Counted from the stretch's first letter, positions 1 to 11,111 are shown. The stretch: DNA of 64,000 nucleotides from Saccopteryx bilineata (GCF_036850765.1 NC_089490.1:389312558-389376557); one strand, 5' to 3'. Program-made: numbers and translations. Notes: generated from the letters alone by a model not told the origin.

Positions 1-487
1 TCAGTAAAAGAAAATGTCCAGCCCGAAAAGTAAGATTCAAAGGGAAATCACAGTTTATCTTCAGATAGCTAGAGGATTGTCACTTAAAAGAGGCACCATT
101 AGACTTATTCTATGGAGATTCAGAGGTGGAACTAGGACCAACAGGAGGCAGTGACAGCTCCGTACAAGAAATGGTGACTTGGTACAAAAAAGAAGATTTT
201 AACAGGAATTTAGCAGTGATGGCTTAGGCCATTTCATCACAGTATGACCTGAAGTATTCAAGCAGATGAATGGGAGAGGATGATACATCCAATAAGGGGT
301 TAGTTTCCAATAGTTAGAAAGAACTCATACAACTCAACACCAAAAAAACCCCCACAAAAACCAAAAGAACTCACGCCACACACAAACCAAACAATCCAAT
401 TAAAAACAGGCAAAAGGACCTGAATAGGTTTTCTCCAAAGAGGACATACAGAGGGCCAATAGACATAGGATAAGATGCTCACTGTCA

Positions 488-818
488 GCCCTGACTGGTG
501 GTTCAGTGGATAGAGCATTGGCTAGGTGTATGGGCATCCGGGTTTGATTCCTGGTCAGTGCACATAGGAGAAGCAACCATATGCTTCTCTCCCCTTTCCT
601 CTCCCTCTTTCCCTCCCGCAGCTAGTGGCTCGGTTTGAGCATGGCCCTAGGCACTGAGGATAGCTTGGTTAGTTCGAGTGCATAAGCCTCAGACACTAAA
701 TATAGCTTGGTTGATTCAAGCAGTGTTGGTAGACAGGGATTGCCGGTTGGATTGTGGTCAGGGCACATGCAGGAGTCTGCCTCACTGTCTCTCTTCTTCT
801 CATCTTAAAAAAAAAAGG
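488..818 (+). mobile_element. tRNA-SINE, old family A relative, inside L1
   Basis: Head 'GCCCTGACTGGTGG', pol III B-box-like 'GGTTTGATTCC', 'GCAGGAGTCTGCC' near the 3' end and an A-tail. Body diverges from the main family A copies and contains a near-repeated 'ATAGCTTGGTTxxTTC' motif. It splits L1 ORF2 sequence. Confidence 0.8.
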
Positions 819-1339
819 AAAAAATATATAAATGTCACTAATCACTGGAGAAATGCAAATTTAAAAATGGAACTGCCTTATGACCCAGTAATTCCACCTC
901 TGGGTATATACCCAAAGAAACCCAAAACACTAATCTGAAAGAATATATGCACCCCTAAGTTCATTGCAGCATTATTTACAATAGCCAAGATATGGAAACA
1001 GCCCAAGCATCCAACAATAAATGAGTGGATAAAGAAGCTGTGGCACATATGTACATGGAATATTGCCACAAAAAAGAATGAAATCTTACCATTTGCAACA
1101 GCATGGATGGACCTGAGGGTATTAGGCTAAGTAAAATAAGTCATTCAGAGAAATAAAAAAACCATGTGATTCCACTTGTATGTGTAACCTAAAGAGCAAA
1201 ATAAGTGAACAAAATAGAAACAGATTCATTGATGGTTTCCAAAGGAGAGGAGGCTTGAGGGATTAAGGAGCAAAAGATGAAGAGACTGAGATCTACAAAT
1301 CGGCAGTCACAAAGAGGGGCCATAAAGTACAACAAACGG

Positions 1340-1553
1340 CAATAGTTTTCAACCCTTTTATACCTGGGGACCAGTGAAAATAGGAGAATTATTTTGGGGA
1401 CCGCTAAGGCAGAAATCACCCTGAGCATAAGCGAATTTGACTGAGATCACTGGGTCTATAATCTTCATACAACATCAGGATGGTTAACTAGTTCAAAGAC
1501 CAGCACAAAATTTCTGGCGGATGGGTCTATGGACTGGCAGTTGAAAAACACTG
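1340..1553. mobile_element. hAT-type MITE inserted in L1 3' UTR
   Basis: Ends 'CAATAGTTTTCAACC' and 'GGCAGTTGAAAAACACTG' are inverted. Flanks ACAAACGG and ACATAGGG are an 8-bp duplication (6/8) of the L1 sequence 'ACATAGGG' that would be present uninterrupted. Its right half (from about 1460) matches the palindromic element at 56869-57071. Confidence 0.75.
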
Positions 1554-1889
1554 ACATAGGGAATATAGTCAATGATATCATAACAACTATGTATGGTGCC
1601 AGGTGGGTGCCTGAAATATCAGGGGGACCACTTTGTAAAGTGTATGATTGTCTAACCACTATGCTGTACACCTGAAACTAATACTTCCCTAAGAGGCTGG
1701 GAAACTGGACTGTCAGACAGATGTATTTGTGCATATATAAACATATTAATAATGACATTCAAGTGCATTCCCTTCAGATCTGGATTAATACATAAATTTA
1801 GTATCACTATAGTCTTTCCGCAGGGTCACAATGTCAGCTCTCAGTCCCTACGCACCCCTCTTTCCTCAGTTCCACCTAACCTTTTAGGC

Positions 1890-2030
1890 TTTGAACAATG
1901 ACCTGCTCGCCAGTAAGCTCCTCAAGGCACAGACATCTTCATTCCTGTGTCCGCTTTAGAGCTGTTCCTAGTACTGTACCTAGTGTTGTTCACTACTCTA
2001 GATATGTTTGCTGAACTGTTTAACAGAGAG
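1890..2030 (+). repeat. L2-like 3' end fragment
   Basis: Resembles the L2 tail ('AGTAAGCTCCTCAAGGCACAG ... CTAGTACTGTACCTAGTG'). Diverged; next to the AMBRA1 exon at 2164. Confidence 0.5.
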
Positions 2031-2163
2031 TTGCAGAAATGGAACATGGCAATTAGCTTGTCAAGGAGATGATGAAAAGTCCTGTGCCCCGTGGGTTTCC
2101 GAGTTCTGGCTCACCAGTAAGACAGACCCCTTCCACCGGTACCCCAACTCCACCTCTGCTTAC

Positions 2164-2274
2164 CATTACTGATTTCTGGGAGGTCAAATTTGGTGAAGTC
2201 CCACCACTGGAGCCGGTAGGTAGTATTGGCAATGTTACTGGCCACAGCGGACTGTCCATCACCGATCACTGCCC
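2164..2274 (-). CDS. AMBRA1: AMBRA1 coding exon (start of the C-terminal half-propeller)
   Basis: Internal exon of 111 bp read on the minus strand. AMBRA1 is a WD40 scaffold that recruits substrates (D-type cyclins, ULK1/BECN1 pathway partners) to CUL4-DDB1 ubiquitin ligase and promotes autophagy. Seen: acceptor CCCCCACTAG at 2275-2284, donor GTAAGC just below 2164, both phases 1. The open frame contains [16 protein letters not shown] and [17 protein letters not shown], which I recognise from mammalian AMBRA1. The first codon (Gly) is split with the exon ending at 56543. The segment leads into the C-terminal WD40 half that is known to pair with the N-terminal half to form one propeller. No stop or frameshift. 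Gene identity is from memory of the protein, not from a search. Confidence 0.93.
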
Positions 2275-2284
2275 CTAGTGGGGG

Positions 2285-3404
2285 AACAAAGAGAGCACAT
2301 TATCATCTGTATCCACATGTTTCCACTGAGAACATAAAGCAACACTGGGATTAGTAGAAGAGAGGGAAGGGGAAGAACCCAGCAGGGCTGAAGAAGGCTG
2401 GCGAGTCCCACCTGTCAAGTCTCTATCTCAAAGAGAAACCAGACATGGTTTTCAAGAACAATTCTACATGGAAATATAATCCCATTCATCAGCCCCTCCC
2501 ATTATTACTTAAACATTTACTTAGTGGCAACCACGTGGCAGATACTGTATACATCCTGTCTGGTAAGAGCACAACCTGAATAGACAGATGAGTTTTCATG
2601 AAAATGTGAGAAACAAAAAGTGAAAAAGAGAGGATACCTAATTTATCAGAGTCAAAATATTTTTATTAAGACAATATTTTATAATCCCACCCTACTCCAT
2701 GAGAAGTTCCTTGAATCCAGGTTCACTTGTAACATCTCACGATTTAACTTTCCCTGAGATATACACTCTGTATGACATTTTTTCCTTGGTAACCAATTAA
2801 ATAAAAAATGGATTTTTTAAAACAGGGTGACACTTTAATTTGCAGTTGTATTTCATTTACATGAACATGTCATTTCCTCCTCCTCCTCCCAAAGTGCATT
2901 TCATACACAACCACCCTTCTGATTAGACAGAGCCAAACCCTCTTGGGAGAACATTCTTATATGCTAGACAACCTAGCAACTTATAAATGGTATTCTCTGC
3001 TGCAAATCAACTCCTGCTTTGAGAAACGGAACTTGGTAGAACTTACTAGTCTCAGGACAGTGGACAATTCTATACCTATATTATTCAGTATCACTGTCTT
3101 CCTCCTCTGCACGTCACTGTAAAAGGGTGTGTGTGTTACTTTTACTTTTAGAGAACTGCATTTATTGTTCTGCTACTCCTGATGTTTTCCAATTCTTTCC
3201 CCAAATGGTCAAGACATTATTCAGAGAGAAAATGTCTTCTACACAAGCCCTGAAATAGCACTCTTCTTATTCTTCTCCAGGTGCTGCAGGTCACTGCATG
3301 AAAAGACTTCCCACCATTAGTTTACTGATAGTGTCCTTGTCCCAGTTTCTATTTGTAAAGAAAGGTACAAATACTGTAATAGCTCACTTCCAAGATGATG
3401 GTAT
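2285..3404. other. Intron sequence, no recognised feature
   Basis: Mixed composition, no open frame of note, no SINE head or tail. A CT/CCTCCT run lies near 2875-2890. Confidence 0.5.
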
Positions 3405-3412
3405 TTCTAGAT

Positions 3413-3642
3413 TATGATTCTCAATATGGGTAATATTGCCCTCAAGGGGGTAAAAAGTAGCTCATGGGGGAAAAAAATGTTAATACAACTGCTAATCCCC
3501 CTCCCTGAGTGATGCAGTATATAAACAGACACATAGCATATCTATGGTATTAAAATTTCATGGGAGTAGAGCTGATTAGGGAAAAAATGTCCAAAAAAGC
3601 TCCTTAGCAGAGTAATAATGAAAAAGAGGTTGACAAACACTG
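3413..3642. mobile_element. hAT-type DNA transposon relic
   Basis: About 230 bp with ends 'TATGATTCTCAATATGGG' and 'GAGGTTGACAAACACTG', a pattern of hAT nonautonomous elements. Flanked by TTCTAGAT (3405-3412) and TTCTAGAG (3643-3650), 7/8 identical and agreeing with the nTCTAGAn preference of mammalian hATs. Confidence 0.7.
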
Positions 3643-3831
3643 TTCTAGAGAAATGAATATTCCAAAAACAACATATTCTTGAAAATTTTACAGATTCAAA
3701 GACATAGCCCCAAATGGTTATGATCTCCCTAAGGCCTGAGGAAGACAGAATTTGGGGTTGCTGTCAATGAGCCCATTGACATTAAACCCTTATTGATGGT
3801 CCTGTGGCACATCACTCAAATGAGGTAAATA

Positions 3832-4013
3832 AGGTCCTGACCAGGAAGCTCAGTCGAACAGAATGTCATCCTGGTATGCCAATGTTGTGGCTTCAATTTC
3901 TGGTCAGGGCACGTACAAGAATAAACCAATGAATGCATAAATAGGTGGAACAACAAATCAAAATGTTTCTCTACCTCCTTCTTCCTTTCTCTCTAAAAAT
4001 CAATAAAATTAAA
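3832..4013 (+). mobile_element. tRNA-SINE family D
   Basis: Head 'CCTGACCAGGAAGCTCAG', 'GGTCAGGGCACGTAC' at the end of the tRNA part, tail 'CTCTAAAAATCAATAAAATT'. Perfect 14-bp target duplication AAATGAGGTAAATA at 3818-3831 and 4014-4027. Confidence 0.9.
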
Positions 4014-4202
4014 AAATGAGGTAAATATATATATGCCTTTCTTATTAACTTTTACAGAAAATTCTATAATAATTACATCTGATCAGAAACTTTCCTAAAC
4101 TTCTGGATCATGAAGAGGTTAAGATTCCTATAGGACTTTCTTAATAGAAATTTTTCTTCATTTTTCTAGGCCTCTCTGATAATAAAAAACATTTTTTAAT
4201 TC

Positions 4203-4545
4203 CTTTTTTTTTTTTTTTTTTTACAGAGACAGAGAGACAGATAGGCACAGAGAGACAGGAAGGAAGAAAGATAAGAAGCATCAACTCTTTGTTGCAGCAC
4301 CTTAGTTGTTCATTGATTGCTTTCTCATATGTACCTTGATTGGGGGGGGGGTGCTACAGCAGAGCATGTGACCCCTTGCTCAAGCCAGCGACCATGGGGT
4401 CATGTCTATGATCCCACACTCAAGCCAGAGACCCCATGGTCAAGCTGGTGAGCCCGCGCTCAAGCTGGTAACCTTGGGGTTTCGAACCTGGGTCCTTTGC
4501 ATCCCAATCCAACGCTCTATCCACTGCACTACTGCCTGGTCAGGC
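4203..4545 (-). mobile_element. tRNA-SINE family B, minus strand
   Basis: Begins with poly(T), continues 'ACAGAGACAGAGAGACAG', ends 'CACTACTGCCTGGTCAGGC'. Perfect 13-bp duplication CATTTTTTAATTC at 4190-4202 and 4546-4558. A G9 run at about 4340 sits in the body. Confidence 0.92.
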
Positions 4546-4558
4546 CATTTTTTAATTC

Positions 4559-5605
4559 TAAGGTCTACCACTTCCCAGGACATAATTATTCAGTTTCACT
4601 CTGACCCAGTCTCAATTCCATTGAGCTTATGAAGTGTTCCCCTAGCTTGCTTATCTAGGTGGTTGACATCTCCCTTTGACCACTAGTCTCTCTCAAATTA
4701 CTTTAGTTCCTTATTTCCTCCAACTTCTCAGAGAAAAGGAAATAATCCAAAGAAAAAAGAGGTGAACTGATTTTTCTCAGTATATGATGAAAAAACACTA
4801 GTCACTAAAAGTAGGTAGAAAATAAATAAATAAAAATAAACCCCATATTCTATGAACTTAAAATATGGGGGAGAAGATGAGAGCTATGAACAGGAAAAGA
4901 GTTCAGGAAAATCCCAGATGCCTTACGAGTACTGTGGATCTGTAACTGGGAACAACCCACAGCTCTAGAAGCGCACCCTGTGCGTGCCTGGCGAAATGTC
5001 TTCTGGAGAACAGCTGTGTGATAAATAAACGTGTGCAAGAGACTGGGGAGGTATTCTCTGCCAATAATGCCAGAGTGCTGAGAAGAAAAGCCTGGCACCA
5101 GGGAAAGTCAGTTTTCAGTGCCATGTAAACATAGATTAGGGAGTTAAGGATGCCAACAACAGATTACTATCACCAGGTCCTCTGCAAGAACTGCAGGCCA
5201 AACAAGCCTTCTCTCAGAAACATCAGGAAGAAAAACTGCCACCCTACTAAAACACCCAATCATTTAGTAACCTCTGGCCATTGAGGTGAAGACACAGGAA
5301 ATGTGCCAGAATAAGTAATGGACTGAGTGACAAAGTATTTATATATATAGGAAGCACTTAACTTCAGAAACCAAATCCTGAGACACTGAGGGATTTCTGA
5401 GGCCACAAGATTTTCTCCATAACAACAGAATGGAACAAGCTAGACTCAGTTTCTCAACCTCCACTGTTGATATTTTGGGCCAGATAATTCTTTGTGTAGG
5501 AGGTAGGGTGAGTTTCATGCAATGCAGGATGTTTAGCAGCACCCTTGGCCTCGCCTTACAGATAAGGAAACAAGATAAGTTGTAAAAAAAAAGATGTTAA
5601 TAATG
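4559..5605. other. Intron sequence, no recognised feature
   Basis: Nothing identifiable. Short overlapping minus-strand frames at 4850-5124 are below 85 codons, lack homology I recognise and are taken as chance. Confidence 0.5.
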
Positions 5606-5798
5606 TGCCTGACCTGTGGTGGTGCTGCAGATAAGATGCTGACCTGGATTGCTTAGGTCCTGGGTTCGAGACCCCGAGCTTACCTGGTCAAGGCACAGAA
5701 AAGCAACTGTGAGTTGATGTTTCCCTCTCTTCCCTCACCCCTGCCTTTCTCTTTCTCTCCTCTCTCTAAAATCAATAAATAAAATCTAAAAAAAGAAA
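5606..5798 (+). mobile_element. tRNA-SINE family E
   Basis: Head 'GCCTGACCTGTGGTGGTGC', B box 'GGGTTCGAGACCCC', 'TACCTGGTCAAGGCACAG', CT-rich body, tail 'CTAAAATCAATAAATAAAAT'. Confidence 0.85.
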
Positions 5799-5819
5799 AT
5801 AGTTATTGCACATCTAGCT

Positions 5820-5945
5820 CAATGTCCATGTCCTTTAAAAAAAGGTATAATAATAATACCTACAATTTATAGAATTGTTGGGAGAACTGAAACAATAAAT
5901 GTAATGTGATGTTAAATAATAAGTGTTTAATAAATGACTACCATT
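5820..5945 (+). repeat. MIR 3' part
   Basis: 'GTATAATAATAATACCTAC ... GAATTGTTGGGAGAACTGAA ... AAGTGTTTAATAAATGACTA' follows the MIR 3' core and tail. Confidence 0.65.
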
Positions 5946-6182
5946 GAATTATTTTGATCATTTACTCCAATCTCTGTATGCTTTTCTAATATGGGTACTG
6001 TCTGTAATCAACATCTCGTAAAAGTCCTTTAAGATACTGGCCCAAATAATGTGCCAGCGCCAAGAGAGAAAAGTACTTAATTTTAGAATTAAGATCAAAT
6101 GTCTAGGCCCTAGACTCTTTACAAAGTATGCTGTCAGACTGCAAGGGAATTAAAATAGAAATCAGTAACAAAAAGATAACTG

Positions 6183-6560
6183 AGCCCTGGCCTGTTGGCT
6201 CAGTGGTAGAGCGTCAGCCTGGCGTGCAGAAGTCCTGGGTTCGATTCCCGGCCAGGGCACACAGGAGAAGCGCCCATCTGCTTCTCCACCCCTCCCCCTG
6301 CTCCTTGCTCTCTGTCTCTCTCTTCCCCTCCCGCAGCGAGGCTCCACTGGAGCAAAGATGGCCCGGGCACTGGGGATGGCTTCTTGGCCTCTGCCCCAGG
6401 CGCTAGAGTGGCTCTGGTCGCAACAGAGCCACGCCCCAGAGGGGCAGAGCATCGCCCCCTGGTGGGCGTGCCGGGTGGATCTTGGTCGGGCGCATGTGGG
6501 AGTCTGTCTGACTGTCTCTCCCCGTTTCCAGCTGCAGAAAAATACAAAAAAAAAAAAAAA
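6183..6560 (+). mobile_element. tRNA-SINE family A in L1
   Basis: Head GCCCTGGCCTGTTGGCTCAG, B box GGGTTCGATTCCC, 'GATGGCCCGGGCACTGGGG', 'TTTCCAGCTGCAGAAAAATA' and A-tail. Duplication AAAAGATAACTG at 6171-6182 and 6561-6572. Lacks the 20-bp internal duplication seen in other copies. Long open frames across it on both strands are GC-driven artefacts. Confidence 0.95.
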
Positions 6561-7225
6561 AAAAGATAACTGGAAAATCCTAAAATACCTGGAAATTAAG
6601 CAACACACTCTAAATAACACATGGCTCAAATAAGATATCTTAAGAGAAATTATAAAATATTTTGAACAAAAGGAAAATGAAAACACAACTTAATAAAATT
6701 TGTCGGATGCAGCAAAGTAGTGCTAAGAGGGAAATTTACCACATTGAATGCATATATTAGAAAAAGAATATCTTGGAAAACAAAATGAGCAAATTTAATC
6801 TAAATAAAAGAAAAATCAGAGCAGAAGTCAATGAACTGAAAATAAGAAATCAATTGAGAAAAAAAATCTATGAAACCAAAAGCTGGATCTTTGAAAAGAT
6901 TAATAAAATTAATAAATCTCTAGCCAGGCTAACTAAGAAACAAAGAGAAGAACCAAATTATTAATATCAAAAACAAAAGGCCATCACTACTAATCTATAG
7001 ATACTAAAAGGATAATGAAAGACTATTAGTAACAACTTGTCACCTGCAAATTTGATAACCTATATTAAATTGGTAACAGGTCAACACACAGTCTAGCAAA
7101 ATTTGTAAGAAGAGATAATCTGAATAAACCTATAACTATTAAATTGATACAATCATTAATAACCTCCCAAAACAGAAAGCATCTAGGCTCAAGTAGGTTC
7201 ACTGGTAAATTCTTCCAAACATCAA

Positions 7226-7372
7226 CTTGAGCCCAAGGTCACTCGTTCTGCTATATCCCCCGGGTCAAGTCACATATGAGAAAGCAATCAATGAACAACT
7301 AAAGTGCAGCAACAAAGAATTGATGCTTCTCATCTCTCCCCCTTCTTGTCTGTCCTTCTCTCTGTAAAAAAG
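7226..7372 (+). mobile_element. 5'-truncated family B SINE in L1
   Basis: Only the 3' half is present: 'GAGCCCAAGGTCACTCG', 'GAGAAAGCAATCAATGAACA', 'TTGATGCTTCTCATCTCTCC', short A-tail. Confidence 0.8.
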
Positions 7373-7743
7373 TAAAAGAAACTTTCTACAATCTCTTCTA
7401 GAAAACAGAAGTGGGACTACTTCCTGACTCGCTCTATGAGGCCAGCATTATCCAATACCAAAAGCAGATAAAGACATTGAAGGGAAAATAAACAACCTAT
7501 AGACTAACATCTCTCATCAACATAGAAGCAAATATCCTCAATAAAGTATTAGCAAATCAAGTTTAAAAATGTATAAAAAATATACACATTATATTCAAGT
7601 GGGATTTATTCCAGATATGCAAGGTTGGTTTGACATTTGAAATTAAACTAATATAATCCATCACATCAAGATAAAGAAGATAATCTTATGACCATATAAA
7701 GAGAACCAGAAAAAGCATTTGACCAAATCCAACACCTACTCTT

Positions 7744-8466
7744 TTTTTAAAAATTTTAAATATTTATTTATTTATTTTTTACAGAGACAGAGTGAGTCAG
7801 AGAGAGGGATAGACAGGGACAGACAGAAAGGAACAGAGAGAGATGAGAAGCATCAATCATTAGTTTTTTTGTTTTTTGTTTGTTTGTGTTTTTTTGAAGC
7901 TGGAAACAGGGAGAGACAGTCAGACTCCCGCATGCTCCCGACCAGGATCCACCCGGCACGCCCACCAGGGGCAACGCTCTGCCCACCAGGGGGCGATGCT
8001 CTGCCCATCCTGGGCGTCGCCATGCCGCGACCAGAGCCACTCTAGCGCCTGAGGCAGAGGCCACAGAGCCATCCCCAGCGCCCGGGCCATCTTTGCTCCA
8101 ATGGAGCCTTGGCTGCGGGAGGGGAAGAGAGACAGAGAGAAAAGCGCGGCGGAGGGGTGGAGAAGCAAATGGGTGCTTCTCCTGTGTGCTACCGCTGAGC
8201 CAACCGGCCAGGGCCATCATAAGTTTTTCACTGCGCGTTGCAACACCTTAGTTGTTCATTGATTGCTTTCTCATATGTGCCTTGACCACGGGCCTTCAGC
8301 AGACCGAGTAACTTCTTGCTGGAGCCAGCGACCTTGGGTTCAAGCTGGTGGGCTTTTGCTCAAACCAGATGAGCCCGTGCTCAAGCTGGCAACCTCGGGG
8401 TCTCGAACCTGGGTCCTCGGCATCCCAGTCCGATACTCTATCCACTGCGCCACTGCCTGGTCAGGC
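7744..8466 (-). mobile_element. Family B SINE, minus strand, carrying a family A SINE
   Basis: Outer element 7744-7868 plus 8215-8466. Duplications CCAACACCTACTCTT (7729-7743) and CCAACACTTACTCTT (8467-8481) flank the pair and lie in L1 ORF2 sequence. The inner SINE splits its 'CAATCATTAGTTTTT' region. Confidence 0.9.
7869..8214 (-). mobile_element. Family A SINE nested in a family B SINE
   Basis: T-rich start, 'GAAGCTGGAAACAGGGAG', two 'GCTCTGCCCACCAGGGG'-like units (the duplicated subfamily), head 'CCAACCGGCCAGGGC'. Duplication ATCATTAGTTTTT / ATCATAAGTTTTT. Part of the tRNA head (the B box segment) is missing. Confidence 0.9.
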
Positions 8467-8569
8467 CCAACACTTACTCTTGATAAAAACTACCAGCAAA
8501 TTAGGAAGAAAGGAGAATTTCCTCAATTTGATAAAGGTATCTATAAAAAAAAATTTATAGCTAAAATCA

Positions 8570-8990
8570 TACAAGTGTATGGTGGTGGAAGATGATTTGA
8601 CTTTGGGTGGTAGGCACACAATGCAGTGTACAGATCATGTATCATAGAAATGTACACTTCAACCTGACTGGTGGTGGTACAGTGGATATAGCCTTGACCT
8701 GGGACACTGAGGTCCCATGTTAAAAATCCTGAGGTGACCGGCTTGAGCAGGGATCATCGACATAATTCCATGTTCACTGGCTTGAGCCCAAGAACACTGG
8801 CTCGGCTGGAGCCCCCCACCCCCACCCCCTGGTCAAGGCATGTATGCTGCAACTACAAGCTAATGCTTTTCATCTCTCTCCCTTCCTGTCTCTCTCTCTC
8901 TAAGGGCAAAAGAAAAAAACGTACACTTGAAACCTATATAATTTTATTAACCAATATCACTTCAATAAATTAATTTTAAAAAAAGAAACT
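8570..8990 (+). mobile_element. L1 3' UTR end, younger than the surrounding L1
   Basis: 'GTAGGCACACAATGCAGTGT' and 'GTACACTTGAAACCTATATA', 'CAATAAATTAATTTTAAAA' are the 3' end typical of bat/laurasiatherian L1. It breaks the ORF2 order of the larger L1 and is itself split by a SINE. Confidence 0.7.
8663..8919 (+). mobile_element. Family B SINE in L1 3' end
   Basis: 'CTGACTGGTGGTGGTACAG', reduced body, 'TGCTTTTCATCTCTCTCCCT', A-rich tail. Duplication TGTACACTTCAA / CGTACACTTGAA at 8651-8662 and 8920-8931. Confidence 0.85.
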
Positions 8991-9550
8991 AACATTCAAC
9001 TTTTGCTATAGCAAATGTTATATGCCATTTTCAGAACAGTAGAAAACTTACCAATTTGCTTTCTTAATTAAATCTATGATGCTGATAAGAAAATAAAATA
9101 ATGAAATAAAATAAAATCATACTTAACAGTGAAAAACTATAAACTTTTCAACCTTGTCTGGGAACATGCAAGTATTATATCTCCTCTTCAACACTGTACT
9201 GTATGGAAGTCTTAGCTAGTGCAGTAAGACAAAAAATGTAAATAAGTATACAGATTGGAGAGAAACAAATAAAACAGTCTTTATTTACAGATGATATGAT
9301 GCCTATGTAGAAAACTCCAAATAATAAAAACAATTAACTCCTGCAACTAGTAAGTGATTCTATCAAGGCTGCAGCATATAAAGTTAATATACAAAAAAGT
9401 CAACTGCTTTCCTAAATACCAGCAATAAGCAATTGAGTAATCGGTGTTTGAAACTTAAAATACAATAGCATTTATATTAGACTAAATAAATACTTAGGTA
9501 TAAAATTTTAAAAAAATGTGTTAAGGTCTATATGATGAATATTACAAACC

Positions 9551-9914
9551 TTTTTTTTTTTTAAATTTAAGCGAGAAAAAGAGAGACAGGAAAGGAGAGA
9601 GATGAGAAGCATCAACTCACAGTTGTGGCACTTTGGCAGTTCATTGATTGCTTCTATTATGTGCCTTGACTGGGGGGACTCCAATTGAGCCAGTAACCCC
9701 TTGTTCAAGGCCAGCAACCCTGTGCTCAAAGTAGCAACCTTGGGCTTCAAGTCAGTGACCCCTGGGCTCAAGCCAGCAACCATGGTGTCATGTCCATGAT
9801 CCCCCACTCAACCTGGCAAGCCCACTCTCATGCCAGTTATCCCAAGGTTTCAAATCTAGGTCCTTAGCATCCCAGGTTGATGCTCCATTCACTGTGCCAC
9901 CACCTGGTCAGGCC
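9551..9914 (-). mobile_element. Family B SINE, minus strand
   Basis: Poly(T) start, 'GAGAGATGAGAAGCATCAAC', repeated 'AAGCCAGCAACC'-type units, end 'CACCACCTGGTCAGGCC'. The head abuts a second SINE piece. Confidence 0.88.
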
Positions 9915-10011
9915 ATTGGGTGATTCTTGTTCATGCACTGACTGGGGATCAAATTTGCAACCTTGGCGTATCTGGACAGTACTCTAACTAAATGTGCTAC
10001 CCAGACAGGGC
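9915..10011 (-). mobile_element. Family C SINE head, partial, minus strand
   Basis: Only the tRNA-like part: 'GCACTGACTGGGGATCAAA', 'CAACCTTGGCGTATCTGGAC', end 'CCCAGACAGGGCC'. No T-tail. Confidence 0.7.
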
Positions 10012-10544
10012 CTAGGAATAAAATTTTAATTGTCATGACAGTCACATGCATCTCTGCCTCTGCTTCTCTCAGACTCTTCTTTTGTTGCTTGGAAAGGAGA
10101 ATAAGAAGCTGCCTTTTTTCTAAAGTTTTTTTAGCCTCTCTTCAAGATCTGTTCTTGAGCAAGGAAATGAAGAGTATGATTCAACAGTACAGTAAAAACA
10201 TGAACAATAGGAATCATTAGCAAATCTATCAGAAAAGCTAATTTGGGAGGGTAAAAAAGGGCACAAGTTACAAAGAAGGAAACAAATTATATTTTGGTCC
10301 TATAAAATTGTTTAATTTGAGGCTGCCTCATTCAGAAAGGACATCTCGATATACTGCTGCTGGAAGACAGACAAGAATGGAACTGGGGGCACAAACACTC
10401 AACCTGGAAACACAATTACTATTTTTCTGCTTGATTGTGATATAAAGCCAAGAACCAGCATGCTAATTGGTCAGTGGAACTGAGACTAGAAACCCCAGGT
10501 TAGGTTTCTACCATGAACAACTTACCAACTTTTCAAAATTCTTC

Positions 10545-10864
10545 TTAGAAAGCTGGTCACAAAGGACTACATACTGTATGATTCCACTTACATGAAATGT
10601 CTAGAACAGGCAAAGCTATCACAACAAAAAGTAGATCAGTAGTTGCCTAGGGCTAGAGAGTGACAGGGAGAGTAATTAAAGAAATAAATACTAAGGGGTA
10701 TGGGGATTTTAGCAGGTGACAAAAATGCTCTAAAATATATAGTGGCAATGATTGTAAAAATCTGTGACTATAGTAAAAACCACTGAGCTGTACAGTTTAA
10801 ATAGGTGAATTACATGGTATATGAATTCTACCTCTATAAGGCTATTACTAAAAAATACTATTCG
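10545..10864 (+). mobile_element. Old L1M 3' UTR fragment
   Basis: 'GTATGATTCCACTTACATGA', 'AGTAGTTGCCTAGGGCTAGA', 'GTACAGTTTAAATAGGTGAA' are the usual old L1 3' UTR. A SINE sits at its end. Confidence 0.75.
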
Positions 10865-11111
10865 GGCCTGACCAGACGGTGGCGCAGCGGATAGAGCATC
10901 GGTCTGGGATGCCAGGACCCAGGTTCCAGATCCTGAGGTCACCAGCTTGAGCGCGGGCTTATCTGGTTTGAGCAAAAGCTCACCAGCTTGGACCCAAGGT
11001 CGCTGGCTTGAGCAAGGGGTTACTTGGTCTGCTGAAGGCCCACGATCAAGGCACATCTATCCCTGTCTATCGCTCTCTCTGTTTCTGTTAAAAAAAAAAA
11101 AAAAAAGGCAT
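10865..11111 (+). mobile_element. Family B SINE with internal deletion
   Basis: Intact head and first body half to 'GATCAAGGCACATC', then directly 'TATCCCTGTCTATCGCTC' and A17; about 85 bp of the usual body is missing. Duplication AAAAATACTATTCG / AAAAATATTATTCA. Confidence 0.88.

Larger units (their letters stand above)
285..1690 (+). mobile_element. L1 ORF2 3' end and 3' UTR, interrupted twice
   Basis: The L1 ORF2 tail is seen in 'CTCATACAACTCAACACCAA' and 'GGACCTGAATAGG' (to 487), resumes after the SINE at about 825 with 'CTAATCACTGGAGAAATGCA', runs through the typical 'CAGCATTATTTACAATAGCC' region and ends about 1690 after 'GTACACCTGAAACTAATAC'. A SINE (488-818) and a hAT element (1340-1553) are inserted. 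No intact ORF. Confidence 0.85.
1..2163 (-). other. AMBRA1: AMBRA1 intron downstream of the 2164-2274 exon
   Basis: Starts at the donor GTAAGC below 2164. The next exon is outside the window. Holds the interrupted L1 (about 285-1690) and an L2-like piece (1890-2030). Bases 1-284 show nothing recognisable. Confidence 0.8.
6120..9550 (+). mobile_element. L1 ORF2 fragment, fragmented by younger insertions
   Basis: Decayed ORF2 pieces occur in order at 6120-6182, 6561-7225, 7373-7743, 8467-8569 and about 8990-9550 ('AATTAAAATAGAAATCAGTA', 'GATATGCAAGGTTGGTTTGA', 'ATTTACAGATGATATGAT'). The longest residual frame (6773-6964) reads NKMSKFNLNKRKIRAEVNEL, typical of the L1 reverse transcriptase region. 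Interrupted by SINEs and by a younger L1 3' end. Confidence 0.8.

Noticed and set aside
6183..6260. tRNA gene suggested by intact A and B boxes in SINE heads
   Set aside because: No complete cloverleaf with acceptor stem and anticodon arm was evident; the heads are tRNA-derived SINE promoters present in dozens of copies.
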